From the NCBI GenBank assembly GCA_018378255.1, contig JAGZXV010000009.1:1-61361 (forward strand): a stretch of 61,361 bases of DNA, given 5' to 3'. Below the pieces are notes generated by a model. It saw nothing but the letters and a program-made list of their open reading frames with translations, searched no databases and had not been told where the DNA came from. Source of the stretch: Clostridiaceae bacterium. Its GTDB lineage: Bacteria; Bacillota; Clostridia; Lachnospirales; Lachnospiraceae. The stretch's first letter is position 1, and every line of letters starts with the position of its first letter. Shown here one piece after another: positions 8,401 through 17,232 of this stretch. The position numbers were made by a program, and so were the translations under genes.

Positions 8401-11400
8401 CTGTTAAACCAACGGTATCCGCTCCTCCCCCTCTCTTCATTTAAGGGCGCTGTATCCGAATAGTAAAAGGCATATTCATTTCCGCTTCCCAGATCGATGT
8501 CCAGTTCCTGTATAAATGACTTTTCATAATAATTCTGCAGTCCCTCGCCGCTGTCGTTCAATACCTGATTATCGCTGCTGAGCGTACACAATTGTCTGGT
8601 CGTGCGGATATACAGGTGTTCCGGGTCTTCCGGCCTCTCATCCGTACTGATTCTGGATTTTGCAAAATGGGGGCAGTAATAAAATTCCCTGTCCTTTTTG
8701 ATGATGCCGGAACTGACGCCTCCCATCTCATCATAATAATTGGATTCCACATGGATGGCTATGCGCTGGTACACGCTGTCGGACGGAACATATGCATTGG
8801 TTATCACTGCCGCCGGCGGCAGTATGCGGAAATAGTAAGTGCCGGGCCGGTTGTTGATGCTTAACGATACAGGCTGGTCAGGATATCCGCCGCCGCTCCC
8901 CACTGGGATGACCGTCTTTGTTCCTTCGCATTCCTGGTAATAGGAAACTCCTCTTTCAATCTTTTTGCCGTTATTATCCCTTAAATTATATACGCTCTTC
9001 AAATAATTTGTAGTATACTCCGTGGTGTTGTCATTCCCATTCCAGTCTTCCCACGACAGATATGCTTTATCGTTAGACGCCGAATTTCCCTGGATCAGGT
9101 TCTTAACATTGACCCCATCCATTTCCAGATATTCTGTATTGAAAAGCAGGCCGTATCCGTCCATAAAAATATCTTTATCATCCTGAAGCGAATTGAGATC
9201 CAGCTCTTCATTATAGAATCCTACGGCATAACTGCCCTCCTCATGATAGATCTCAAAATAAGTCAGCTCCGCCCCCACGTATTCATAGTTTGGCCAGTCT
9301 CCGTACTGGATCAGCCCTTCCGCCTTGGGGAACGGATATACGCCCGGCAGCATCCGGCTGAATGTCACCGCATCGGCGCCGTTCTGATCTGCTGACACCA
9401 GACCAGGTACGGTCTGCTTCTTCAGATCCCCATAAGAAAGGGCCTTTGCATTTCCTCTTTTATCGGAATCCTCTTCTGAATAATTCTCCGTCCAGTCCAT
9501 ATAAAAGCAATCCGTCTGCTTCTTTCCCGAAAAAGGATAGAAATCCGCGCTGTGCCCTTGGGTGCCGGCATACTGGCAGTCTGGATAAAGGATATTCCCC
9601 TTTGGCTGTACCTGGTAGCTGCCGCAATAACCGCTGCTCACAGCGGCATAACTATTGCTTATGGTTCCGGCCGTATCATTGACAGAGAAACCGGCGGCAA
9701 TGCCGTTTGCACTGACTGCCGTAACGCGGCGCAGAGCATAGCAGGCGTTAACCCTTGACAATTCACGTGTCTCGTACACAAAGCCGGCAGCTTTGGCTGC
9801 CGCAGTATAGCAGTTGGAATAAGAGTTCTCAATCAGGCCGGAAGAACCGCTCCCATTGGTGCAGACAAAACCTGCCGCCACCCCATATTCAAGGTCCGAT
9901 GCGGTTACGGATGCCACGGCCGCACAGTTCTTTATCATTCCATAGTTCTCGCCCACAAAGCCGGCGGCATTGCCGGATGCGAGGATCAGGGCATTGGTAT
10001 AGTTATTCACGACAGCCTTGCCGTCATCCCCATAGATGTGCTTAAACTGCATGGGATCTCCGTCCTCATATTCCCCTGCTCCGTCCGGCTGCTTCGGAAT
10101 CACATAGCAGTTTTCAATCCGGGCGCTTCTGATATTTTCATAAACCAGGCCAGCCGCCCTGCTCAGATAAGAACCGGAAGCATCTATATTAGGGCTTATC
10201 AGAATTACATCTGAAACGCTGCCGCAGTTTGTATACACAAGTCCTGACGCAGTATACATGCTTCGGGTAATAACCTGCATCCGGTCCAAAACCATGTCGT
10301 TCAGACTTGTTTTATCCCCGGTAAATCCAAACAAGGCCATGCCGTTTACAGCCCCCACGGAATCGTCTGTAAGTACCAGATTGCTGATTCTGTGGCCGCC
10401 GCCGTCATAAGACTGGAAAAAGGCAGAAGTTTTACTCCTTCCAATCATACCCTGACTCAGCTTTTTGGGCGCATTCTCCGTATCCGGGTATGTCTCTTTG
10501 GCATCATACACTTCATAGTCCAGATCACGTTCCTGTACGTAGTCCCATCCCTGGTTCCAGTAGCCGGTATTATTCTTATCCCCGCGGGCAGCCTCATATC
10601 CCATCTCATAGAGGTGGCGGGCTGTGCGGACAATGGCTGCTCTTGGGTTTTCTTTTGTCTGTTCCTCTGTTAATACCATGGTTTTGGCAAAATGAGGGTT
10701 ATAATATGCGGTAAACGCCGCCCCATCCACAGTGACCGCCAATGTATCATAGAAAGAATCCTTCCTGCCGCCAGGAGAATTGAAGTCCTGAAAGCTTCTG
10801 TGTGTTATATGAATCCATGGCAGGGCATAAAGGTATTGGTTCTTACCTTCCACCTGCACGCTCTCCCCAATTAGCCGGATTTCATTGCTGTTCCAGTCAG
10901 GAGTTTCAACATCGCCTCCGCTGCCGTCACCCTGGATTTTACCGTTTTGATATACCTTTACAGTTCTGACCGTATCGCTTAAATATCCGTAACCGTCACT
11001 GATTACCGGCAGATCATCCCTCAAGCTTCCGTTTCCCTCCGCTTCCGGGTACCAGAAGCCGAATTCCTCACCGCCCGCCTCCTGCGTCTGATATTTTTCA
11101 TAATATACCAGGCCGGTAAACGAACTGCCGGCCCAGTCGCCACGGTATGTGTCCAGCCAGATTGGATAAAGAAAGACGGCGTTTTCATCCTTCCGGTAAA
11201 TCTCATCATAGGGAGAAGTATTGACTCTCTCAGCCTTACGGGCGCCCTGAGCCAGAGCCTCCTCCATGCTGCCGCAGCCGGTGGTATCCGGCTCATTGCC
11301 GCCGCGAGAAAATGCGCTGCCAACCCCATAGGTTGCAGACAGTTGAAACACATCTCTTCCTGAAGCCATCTTTCCCACAAACGGTCCGCATTGCGCAGAG

Positions 11401-13373
11401 CTGACGGAACAGGATGAAAATGTTTTTTCAATCGTTCCGCTTCCTTCCAGTTCTCCAACAAACCCTCCGGCCGTTTTAGATGCCTCTGCATTAGGCCGGT
11501 CCGCCATATAAGCGCCTGACACCGTATGCCCGCCGGAATAACATTCTAAAATATCAGTCCTGCCTGACAGGGCTCCGATAAATCCTCCTGCTGTCTGTCC
11601 CGCCGCTGTCTTCACAGATGCGAAAGAATTTGCGGCTGTCAGATCCTGAGACTTGCCGATCAGGCCTCCGGCATAATCAAAATCAGTGACAACTCCGGTC
11701 CTTTCATAGAGTGCTGACAAATCCTCATTCTTTTCCCCGTCTACATAAGCGCCGCAGTTTATAATCTCCATTTTATCAATATATCCGGCCAGGCTGCCGG
11801 CATAAGAATTTCCCCAGATACTTCCCGACGGAACTGCTGCTTCCACATGGGGATTCACCAGCATCACATCCCGAATGATATTGGATTCCCGGTCATCTTT
11901 ACCCTCACCAAAGGGACGGCCTTCCATAAAACCGAACATACCGGCATAACCGTCCGGAAATCCTGTATAATAAGAAACCAATGCTCCCCGGGACACATGG
12001 ATCCCTTTGATCCGATGGTTATTCCCCATAAACGTCTGCAAATCTGTTTTATGGTTGCTGATAGGATAAAAATGGATCTGTTCCGATGTGGAAAAATCCT
12101 GCCTTGCCGTGCAGACTTCATCATAGGATCTTCCGTTATATACCGGTTCCAGCCAATCGATATCTTCCATCACTTTCGCACAGGTCACAGGAAACGCTGA
12201 TTTCCATTCATTGGCGCCGTCTGTTCCATATCCAAATCCAGATACTTCATAAGAAAGGTTCTGAAGATGACGGCCATTTTCCACCCAGACCTCGTCTCCC
12301 CTTCCATCGCTCCCTCTCAGCCCGGCAAACAAGCTGTTGATCTCCACAGCCTTTGACTTTGGAATATAAACCGCATCACTGCCTAAACAGTAACCGGTTA
12401 CGGAGATACGAAGATCATCCCCTGCGGCTATCTCCGCAAAATGATCAGCAAAATGCAGCCCTTTCTCCAGACTGTCGAGAGTGAGGACATAGGATGCGCT
12501 CATATCGCCTCCCGAAGCAGGAACAGCCTTCCATATCATATCTGAGTTATGAAATGTATCCTCCGGCTCCACAGCAGTAATTCCGCCATTCTGCAAACGG
12601 TAACTGTACCGTATTCCACTGCCGCTGTCGGTCTTTGATGAAATGACCACATCAAAGACTGCCGCCTGGTATATGGAAGACGGCATGGTAATGGATGCCT
12701 CCAGTCTCTCCTCATTAGATACGGATACCTGGAATTCCACCTCTTTATGTTCTCCTATTGACGCTGCCGCTTCGCCGCCGTAGTACCCGACGGACGGAAC
12801 CATCCGGTTTTTCCTGTTCTCAGGCCCCCTCAAAAGCTTCCCGTCATACTCGTTGAAATTCTCATGATAATAAAACCGGCTTTCTTTCTGAAAGGCCGCC
12901 CCTTCCCTCTCCCAGTAATAAACCCCATATACCACATTGGTATGGCGGTTGAATTCAATAACATAGCTGCCGTTGTCCTCTCTTGCGAGGGCGGGGGAAA
13001 ATGCCGTATCATTCATCCAGGTAAAACTGCCCGCATCTCCGTCACAGAGCGCATAGGTATCTGGTTTCAGCCCATAAGAAGGGCTGTAATCTGAGGGAAC
13101 CCAATCTTCTGCCATCTCAGATCCGTCATTTCCATCGGGAGGAACATCCAGCACAATACCGCTGAGCTTTAAACCGGACAGGCAGTTCTGGGCCGTAATA
13201 AAGATCTGCCGGGCTTTTTCATCCAGTTCCGACTGCCTGAGGGAATTTCTCATATTAATGACCGCAGGAAAAGAAACCGCTGATAAAATTGCCAGAATTC
13301 CGACAACCATCAGCAGTTCCGTCAGCGTAAAGCCCTGTTTTCTTCTCATTTTATGCCAAAAACATCCATTCAT
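5403..13373 (-). CDS. Giant (2656-aa) prepilin-signal protein with GLUG-like repeats, putative pilus adhesin
   Basis: The largest gene in the window. The N-terminus is a canonical prepilin: leader MNGCFWHKMRRKQG followed by FTLTELLMVVGILAILSAV, with Glu at +5, so it should be cleaved and N-methylated by PilD and anchored or inserted like a pilin. After about 170 residues of pilin-like region come >2000 residues built from loosely repeated segments with GLUG-like cores (AGGLIG, GGFIGAL, GGFVGEL, AGGFVGK, GGAVGRL, AGGIAGTV) separated by short 'NCY/SCY' strands, the pattern of right-handed beta-helix surface proteins. There is no second membrane segment and no LPXTG. It lies between pilO and the minor pilin genes in the same operon. 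A tip adhesin or a very large minor pilin is the best inference. Pilins are normally 100-300 aa. Confidence 0.75.
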   Translation of the reverse strand: MNGCFWHKMRRKQGFTLTELLMVVGILAILSAVSFPAVINMRNSLRQSELDEKARQIFITAQNCLSGLKLSGIVLDVPPDGNDGSEMAEDWVPSDYSPSYGLKPDTYALCDGDAGSFTWMNDTAFSPALAREDNGSYVIEFNRHTNVVYGVYYWEREGAAFQKESRFYYHENFNEYDGKLLRGPENRKNRMVPSVGYYGGEAAASIGEHKEVEFQVSVSNEERLEASITMPSSIYQAAVFDVVISSKTDSGSGIRYSYRLQNGGITAVEPEDTFHNSDMIWKAVPASGGDMSASYVLTLDSLEKGLHFADHFAEIAAGDDLRISVTGYCLGSDAVYIPKSKAVEINSLFAGLRGSDGRGDEVWVENGRHLQNLSYEVSGFGYGTDGANEWKSAFPVTCAKVMEDIDWLEPVYNGRSYDEVCTARQDFSTSEQIHFYPISNHKTDLQTFMGNNHRIKGIHVSRGALVSYYTGFPDGYAGMFGFMEGRPFGEGKDDRESNIIRDVMLVNPHVEAAVPSGSIWGNSYAGSLAGYIDKMEIINCGAYVDGEKNEDLSALYERTGVVTDFDYAGGLIGKSQDLTAANSFASVKTAAGQTAGGFIGALSGRTDILECYSGGHTVSGAYMADRPNAEASKTAGGFVGELEGSGTIEKTFSSCSVSSAQCGPFVGKMASGRDVFQLSATYGVGSAFSRGGNEPDTTGCGSMEEALAQGARKAERVNTSPYDEIYRKDENAVFLYPIWLDTYRGDWAGSSFTGLVYYEKYQTQEAGGEEFGFWYPEAEGNGSLRDDLPVISDGYGYLSDTVRTVKVYQNGKIQGDGSGGDVETPDWNSNEIRLIGESVQVEGKNQYLYALPWIHITHRSFQDFNSPGGRKDSFYDTLAVTVDGAAFTAYYNPHFAKTMVLTEEQTKENPRAAIVRTARHLYEMGYEAARGDKNNTGYWNQGWDYVQERDLDYEVYDAKETYPDTENAPKKLSQGMIGRSKTSAFFQSYDGGGHRISNLVLTDDSVGAVNGMALFGFTGDKTSLNDMVLDRMQVITRSMYTASGLVYTNCGSVSDVILISPNIDASGSYLSRAAGLVYENIRSARIENCYVIPKQPDGAGEYEDGDPMQFKHIYGDDGKAVVNNYTNALILASGNAAGFVGENYGMIKNCAAVASVTASDLEYGVAAGFVCTNGSGSSGLIENSYSNCYTAAAKAAGFVYETRELSRVNACYALRRVTAVSANGIAAGFSVNDTAGTISNSYAAVSSGYCGSYQVQPKGNILYPDCQYAGTQGHSADFYPFSGKKQTDCFYMDWTENYSEEDSDKRGNAKALSYGDLKKQTVPGLVSADQNGADAVTFSRMLPGVYPFPKAEGLIQYGDWPNYEYVGAELTYFEIYHEEGSYAVGFYNEELDLNSLQDDKDIFMDGYGLLFNTEYLEMDGVNVKNLIQGNSASNDKAYLSWEDWNGNDNTTEYTTNYLKSVYNLRDNNGKKIERGVSYYQECEGTKTVIPVGSGGGYPDQPVSLSINNRPGTYYFRILPPAAVITNAYVPSDSVYQRIAIHVESNYYDEMGGVSSGIIKKDREFYYCPHFAKSRISTDERPEDPEHLYIRTTRQLCTLSSDNQVLNDSGEGLQNYYEKSFIQELDIDLGSGNEYAFYYSDTAPLNEERGRSGYRWFNSSIGSYKTQFGGIYDGNGHVITGLGAWESRDKVSNSSTFDKVTTNGDVPLFGFLSGAQVKDLTVQGASMVRKNEDYRGILCREASGKTEISNVTIDNARLEIHDLTSGAESFGLLAGMLSGSSIKDCIVNNSVIECGNTPVKYIGGAVGRLTAGGMIDGLHMDDVSVKGSKATHLGGTIGYMDSGNVQNVIVTGKGGESAVMEGDRAVGGLIGQINSGTGAVAIANISMTGTITVRQTAASHNTKLYNGVGLTAGLCEISTHSVSISDLWVQGTDGSILVANAGASQYHIGGLVLGSLYKSSGDGGLSSLSIGNIGIHGALLETADPGRSNTYCAYGGLMGQNSKAEVVAQGTLWDFGGSSITAASENGTNRYHSDSGVGGLAGKFLETGTMSLPKEVILPDIAVRVQPGGSIFVGGVANAASNRVMTIRAADHVYSTVKLSSIITENCQNTGGLTPVLTDYTVFNGIRVESAPAGGLVKKPGYIQAAGNAGGIAGTVSTGPSNVIKQLSVNGLQITGAGNIGGFAGVVKSGAIEQCFSYADVTAVWPSDSTAGGFVGKMENGSIDRCYASGDVTAYGEDGALTVLKAGGFFGDITSSGRIENCYASGSVSLHRTNAASGSAQGGFGGSVSSQKGSQVSIARCYSAGAVITKGDAAVLAEQQEAEAGGFIGHLPMSQDSFAVTDDMIRNLIRIMKDANVHNRRTDQNGKAVWNMDIGMDSETRGIFDNSNISALVYNILGYPEYPRLLESGRENTNEKAADEEIRNAYGIVFDSSDRLIPPSSDVSDISYYHTIYEKSQENTVMTMWAVNKSAGGKYLYWINEKSPEEGMVYTGYRVNLDNYDRALTQEPENTARRRELFETKQVRAGRWASGSYDGKPYLYLTDLGGTWQPLERAAVSDCFFLREDGLALPSHNADYGAVEAAAVPWTTAQFSQEMTREMNDKQNAVLTAMQPDAANVGPGYENYPFPMLEAVGAGIDGWSHTGIWPFGYQPYYEKLP

Positions 13374-13385
13374 GGTCTACACCCG

Positions 13386-14015
13386 TCACTCCGCCGCTTC
13401 GTTTGCTCCTTCAGCCGCAGTTTCCTTCTCATATACAAGGCCATTGGTATCGGCAGCTCCGGCCGTGGTCTCATAATAGGTGATCAGCACATTGGCACTG
13501 ATCGTCTCTGATTTGGACATCCCGCCTGATTTCCCCCTGCCTGAACTGGCAGAGAGATCCAAATCTTTTATAATACAACGAAACTGGCTTTCAGCCATCT
13601 TATCAAGTATCTCCCTCACCGTTTCATAGGACCCGGCCTGAAAAGCGATGGAAATATCCCGCCTTACAATGGTACCGGAAACCCTGGCCTCAGAAAAGCT
13701 GATGTCATAGGAAACGGCTCCTTCCAGCGCCTGGTACAGTTCCCGCATTTCATCTTTCAGGTTATTATAAGGTTTAATCTCTCCCTGGGACATCGGACCG
13801 GCATTCTCCATCTCATCCAGCATTTTTTTCTTCCTGGATGCCCTCATGAGCTGGGCGCTCAGTTCATCCTCCACAGGGACCTGCTGGCTGACACAACTGG
13901 CGATCTCTTCTTTTACAGGGGCTGCCACTAACAGATAATAAAAAATCCCGAGAAACAAAATGCTCATAAACAGGAGCAGGATCGTTTCGCGCAGTGTGAA
14001 TTTACGGTTCAGCAT
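13386..14015 (-). CDS. pilO: PilO-like type IV pilus inner-membrane platform protein
   Basis: A 209-aa protein with a short cytoplasmic N-terminus, one transmembrane helix (ILLLFMSILFLGIFYYLLV) and a coiled/globular extracytoplasmic domain (KKKMLDEMENAGPMSQGEI; then a ferredoxin-like part). This topology and the gene order M-N-O match PilO, which pairs with PilN to link PilM to the fibre. Sequence identity to PilO families is low, so the symbol rests mainly on topology and position. Its ATG follows the stop of the PilN gene directly. Confidence 0.65.
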   Translation of the reverse strand: MLNRKFTLRETILLLFMSILFLGIFYYLLVAAPVKEEIASCVSQQVPVEDELSAQLMRASRKKKMLDEMENAGPMSQGEIKPYNNLKDEMRELYQALEGAVSYDISFSEARVSGTIVRRDISIAFQAGSYETVREILDKMAESQFRCIIKDLDLSASSGRGKSGGMSKSETISANVLITYYETTAGAADTNGLVYEKETAAEGANEAAE

Positions 14016-14603
14016 CTACCTGGTCCCTCCTGTCAATGTTATGGTCAGATCCGCAGATACACTCTGCTGCGGCTGGAATTCTTCATCCTCGTCTCTTTTC
14101 TCCGTGCTGGCCGTGGAAACGGAGATATACTGCACCAGAGGGCTGGCCTCCAGGTCCGCTACAATGGAGGAAACCTGATAGAGAGGAAGTTCTGTGATCA
14201 CCATACGGCATACATTTCCACGGATACTGATGCTTTCGATATCGGCCTGGCTCATCACACACTGTTCGAACAAATCCATCACTTCCATCCTGTCCTGAAG
14301 CACCGCTTCGTCCTCGTCCAGATAATCACTGAAAAAGCGGCTGTACCGTTCTCTCACCTCATTATAATCCTTGTTATACTGCACATAGCCGCCCAATTCC
14401 GACTGAACCTGCTCCAATGACGCCTGGGCGGTATACATCCTCTCCAAAGGCATCATCACGCCAAACTTCACAAAAAACGCCAGAAATGCCAGGAAGACGC
14501 AGAATACAGGAATTGCCCTGGTAGGACTGCTTATGGTCTTTTCATGGATGATCAGGTTTACCGTCTTTTTTGAAGGATATTCATTCTTCCTGATTCCTAT
14601 CAT
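14016..14603 (-). CDS. pilN: PilN-like type IV pilus assembly protein
   Basis: A 195-aa bitopic protein. A short N-terminal cytoplasmic segment (MIGIRKNEYPSKKTVNLI) resembles the PilM-binding peptide of PilN, followed by one transmembrane helix (AIPVFCVFLAFLAFFVKFGV), a coiled-coil stretch and a ferredoxin-like fold region. It lies between pilM and the pilO-like gene with a 30-bp gap upstream and no gap downstream. Family identity is inferred from topology, N-terminal peptide and synteny. Confidence 0.7.
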   Translation of the reverse strand: MIGIRKNEYPSKKTVNLIIHEKTISSPTRAIPVFCVFLAFLAFFVKFGVMMPLERMYTAQASLEQVQSELGGYVQYNKDYNEVRERYSRFFSDYLDEDEAVLQDRMEVMDLFEQCVMSQADIESISIRGNVCRMVITELPLYQVSSIVADLEASPLVQYISVSTASTEKRDEDEEFQPQQSVSADLTITLTGGTR

Positions 14604-14633
14604 ATCCTTTTTGTTCCTCCCAAATTTTTCAGT

Positions 14634-15647
14634 TTATTGGTACGTAATGCCCGCCGCCGCAGGGCTGATGTATGCTTCCCCGGGAATATCTCCCAGCACC
14701 GTAAAAAGCTCCGATATGGGCCTTACTTCCAACGAAAGGTGGGCGGAAACCGCTTCTGTCAGCGGGGTGATCAAGGACCCGCCGCCGCAGTAATATACCC
14801 TGTCCAGCCGGCTGTCAGGATTATTAAAACTGTAAAAGTTAACTGCGCGCATGATCTCAACCCCGATTGCCTCATAGATATCCCGGCAGTCCTCCAGATT
14901 CCAGATATCTTTATAGTTTTCCATCACATAGGACTGGGCAATGTGCTGATCCACATTCTGCACGGCCGCAACCGTCTGAATCAAATGAGCACAACCATAA
15001 TCGATCTCACGGGTCACCTCAAACCGGTGGCCTGTGAATATATGAAGTTTGGTGGAATGATATCCAAAATCCACGAAGCCATATTCTTTGGGCTCCTTTA
15101 TCTCTTCCACCGCCTCATGTTCCCGTATCAAATTTGAATATGCAAATACCTCCGGAGCCGCAATCTCCAGCTTAAAGCCTGCCTGCCGTATCATGGTTTC
15201 ATAATCTGCAATCACGTCCTTGGGCGCTGCCGCAGCCATCAGATCCATGGCAACAGGTTTCTGTTGTTCATCATACTGCATTTCCAGCACGCAGTAATCG
15301 AATACATACCGTTCCTTTCTCTCATTGATAAAGTCATGAAATTCATAAGGAAGGTTTAATTTCAAATGATCCACATTCATAGCCGGCATCGTCAGCCGGC
15401 GGGCAAATGCGATGTTGTCCGGCAGCACGATTGCACAGCTTTTATCTGAAAATTTATATTTTTTCGCCATATCTTTTAAAAAACCACTCATGGCCTCCAT
15501 GGAAACAATTTTTCCATTGTTGACATAGTTATCCGGCAGCGGTTCAATCGCCGCCCTGTAAAGGCAGTTATTGCAGCACTGGGTCATTTTCACCTGTTTG
15601 GAACCGATCTCAATTCCTGTATATTTTTTGGAAATACTCTTTATCAT
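14634..15647 (-). CDS. pilM: PilM, actin-like ATPase of the type IV pilus alignment complex
   Basis: A 337-aa cytoplasmic protein of the PilM/FtsA actin-like class: N-terminal phosphate-1 motif IEIGSKQVKM, central phosphate-2 motif FVDFGYHSTKLHIF, and adenosine motif YYCGGGSLI near the C-terminus. Known PilM binds nucleotide and the N-terminal peptide of PilN, coupling the cytoplasmic motor to the inner-membrane ring. Length is typical (about 330-370 aa). It sits 26 bp downstream of pilD and 30 bp upstream of pilN. Confidence 0.88.
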   Translation of the reverse strand: MIKSISKKYTGIEIGSKQVKMTQCCNNCLYRAAIEPLPDNYVNNGKIVSMEAMSGFLKDMAKKYKFSDKSCAIVLPDNIAFARRLTMPAMNVDHLKLNLPYEFHDFINERKERYVFDYCVLEMQYDEQQKPVAMDLMAAAAPKDVIADYETMIRQAGFKLEIAAPEVFAYSNLIREHEAVEEIKEPKEYGFVDFGYHSTKLHIFTGHRFEVTREIDYGCAHLIQTVAAVQNVDQHIAQSYVMENYKDIWNLEDCRDIYEAIGVEIMRAVNFYSFNNPDSRLDRVYYCGGGSLITPLTEAVSAHLSLEVRPISELFTVLGDIPGEAYISPAAAGITYQ

Positions 15648-15673
15648 ATATCAATCTTCCTTCACTGCTTTTC

Positions 15674-16501
15674 TTAAAAAAGGCTTATATACCAGCCGGT
15701 TATCCGGCTTCCCACCAGCACGCATAGAATGGAGGAAAGGCCGATGGCCGGGCCAAAAGGGATCAGTCCGTCCGCGATACGGCTTGCCGCCGTTCCATTC
15801 TCCCCCTGTTTTTTAAACGCTGCCTTTAAAACCGCCGCCAAAAGCAGCCCCAGCGCACAACTCAGAATCAGGTTAAGCAGATTCACGGCAAACCCAAGAT
15901 AAAGCCCTGTAATGAAAAAGAGTTTTATATCCGCTCCGCCCAGGGATTCCCGTCCCAGTATCCGGTCAAATACCAGGGAGATACAAAGAAGACCTCCTGC
16001 AATCAAAAAACCGCCTGCAAGACTGTCTGCCAGATACCAGATCATGTTCTCCGTATGAAATGGAAGGAAAAGGCACCACCACAGGAATGATGCCGCCTGA
16101 AAACGGTTGGGTATCTCATAGCTCTCCAGATCCACCAGCCCCTCTGCCAGAAGCAAAAAGGAAAATCCCATATAATATATGTATTGAACTGTAACATCGA
16201 ACCGGAACAAAACAGCCAGGGATACACAAGCCATAAAAAGTTCGACGGCCAGATAGCGTACCGAAATCTTTCCCTTACAATACCTGCATTTTCCTCCAAG
16301 CATCAGCCAGCTTAACACAGGAACCAGATCCCTGGCTCTGAGCTTATGGCCGCACAGAGTGCAGTGGCTCAGCCCGCTTGTTATCTTTTCTTTGTGAACC
16401 GTCCTCCAGGCCAGGCAGTTAACAAAACTGCCGCCCACTGCGCCTATCACTGCGGCCATTACCGCCAGATAAGCGGTTAACCATCCATCTATATAAAGCA
16501 T
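15674..16501 (-). CDS. pilD: Prepilin peptidase/N-methyltransferase (A24 family)
   Basis: A 275-aa polytopic membrane protein. The N-terminal methylase/leader region has GGSFVNCLAWR and the two-pair zinc motif CTLCG ... CRYCKG. The catalytic aspartates of aspartic prepilin peptidases are visible in LVDLESYEIPNRF and GGADIKLFF (the GxGDxKL motif). About seven hydrophobic segments follow. It should cleave after the conserved Gly of the pilins and pseudopilins in this operon and methylate the new N-terminus. It is bounded upstream by a structured intergenic region and downstream by pilM. Confidence 0.92.
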   Translation of the reverse strand: MLYIDGWLTAYLAVMAAVIGAVGGSFVNCLAWRTVHKEKITSGLSHCTLCGHKLRARDLVPVLSWLMLGGKCRYCKGKISVRYLAVELFMACVSLAVLFRFDVTVQYIYYMGFSFLLLAEGLVDLESYEIPNRFQAASFLWWCLFLPFHTENMIWYLADSLAGGFLIAGGLLCISLVFDRILGRESLGGADIKLFFITGLYLGFAVNLLNLILSCALGLLLAAVLKAAFKKQGENGTAASRIADGLIPFGPAIGLSSILCVLVGSRITGWYISLF

Positions 16502-16543
16502 TCTATTCCTCCATGCTGAAGCATTTTTTTTGCGAAGGCGCGC

Positions 16544-16600
16544 GCTGAGAATTTCAGATTCTCAGCTGCGATTCAAATTTGTGGCTCCGGCACAAATTTG
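16544..16600. repeat. Double stem-loop element between pilD and the upstream prepilin gene
   Basis: Two consecutive inverted repeats occur in the 135-nt gap: GCTGAGAAT/ATTCTCAGC (16544-16566, 5-nt loop) and CAAATTTGTG/CACAAATTTG (16574-16600, 7-nt loop). Both are perfect. There is no long U-run directly after either stem on the minus strand, so they are not simple intrinsic terminators. They may be a REP-like intergenic repeat, or an RNA structure that tunes processing between pilin-like and assembly genes. Confidence 0.6.
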
Positions 16601-16636
16601 GGTGTAAAAAATAAGCCATCAGGATTATTTTTCGCA

Positions 16637-17077
16637 CTATTTTCCCTTCACCCACGACAGCGTGATCTGACTGCCGTCGTACTCGACTTTTATTACCATG
16701 GTGCCTTTTTTGCCTTCATATTGTTTTCCCCGTATGGTCATAACATTGGCTTCATTATATCCCTCAGGCAGTTCACCAACAATGGAATTGGATACGTGGT
16801 CCAGATATCCGGTACTCACTCCTCCTTTTATATGGTTACAACCTTCTTTTCCATTACAATCTTTCACGATACAGTCACTACCTGCCATATTCAGCATCGC
16901 CGCCCGCTCCGCGGTGAGAACCAGATGGTTGTCGTTGCCGGTGCGCATGGTATTTCTGTAGTGAAGGAGGGAAAGGCTTAAGGCCAACACAGCAAGAAAT
17001 AAAAAAACTATCAAACATAAGATTTCTAATGTTGATACAGCTCGTTTTGACATAAATTTTCTTTGTATTTCTTCCAT
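16637..17077 (-). CDS. Atypical prepilin-like protein
   Basis: A 146-aa protein with N-terminal KFMSKRA followed by VSTLEILCLIVFLFLAVLAL. If cut after Ala, Glu is at +5 as in pilins; if not, this is simply a membrane anchor. The -1 residue is Ala instead of the usual Gly, which is uncommon but tolerated by some prepilin peptidases. The extracytoplasmic part has three or four Cys (SDCIVKDCNGKEGCNHI), suggesting disulphides. The start at 17077 is chosen because GGAG precedes it by 6 bases; a TTG at 17089 is the alternative. It lies between the major pilin and pilD, so a minor pilin role is inferred. Confidence 0.6.
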   Translation of the reverse strand: MEEIQRKFMSKRAVSTLEILCLIVFLFLAVLALSLSLLHYRNTMRTGNDNHLVLTAERAAMLNMAGSDCIVKDCNGKEGCNHIKGGVSTGYLDHVSNSIVGELPEGYNEANVMTIRGKQYEGKKGTMVIKVEYDGSQITLSWVKGK

Positions 17078-17174
17078 TGAATACTCCAATTTCAGATTAT
17101 AACCTATTTTTGATCATATGCAGAACTTCGTTATTAAACAAAATTCTGCATATAACCAAAAACAAAATAGCTCT

Positions 17175-17200
17175 GCGAAGCCGCAACCCATCAGCTTCGC
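17175..17200 (-). terminator. Hairpin after the major pilin gene
   Basis: GCGAAGC and GCTTCGC pair across a 12-nt loop about 35 nt beyond the pilA stop. On the minus strand it is followed by AGAGCTATTTTGTTTTT, an imperfect U-tract. It looks like a leaky terminator, which would allow high pilin expression with partial read-through into the pilD-M-N-O genes. Confidence 0.5.
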
Positions 17201-17232
17201 ATTTTTAATTGGCCAGACTTAGCCTAATATAT

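Noticed and set aside
5454..13094. Many plus-strand and alternative frames inside the giant pilin-like gene
   Set aside because: They are shadows of a single long uninterrupted frame; none has a domain or start signal that competes.
5403..13373. CRISPR array or nucleotide tandem repeats in the giant gene
   Set aside because: The repeats are at the protein level (GLUG-like cores) with varied spacing and no identical nucleotide units.
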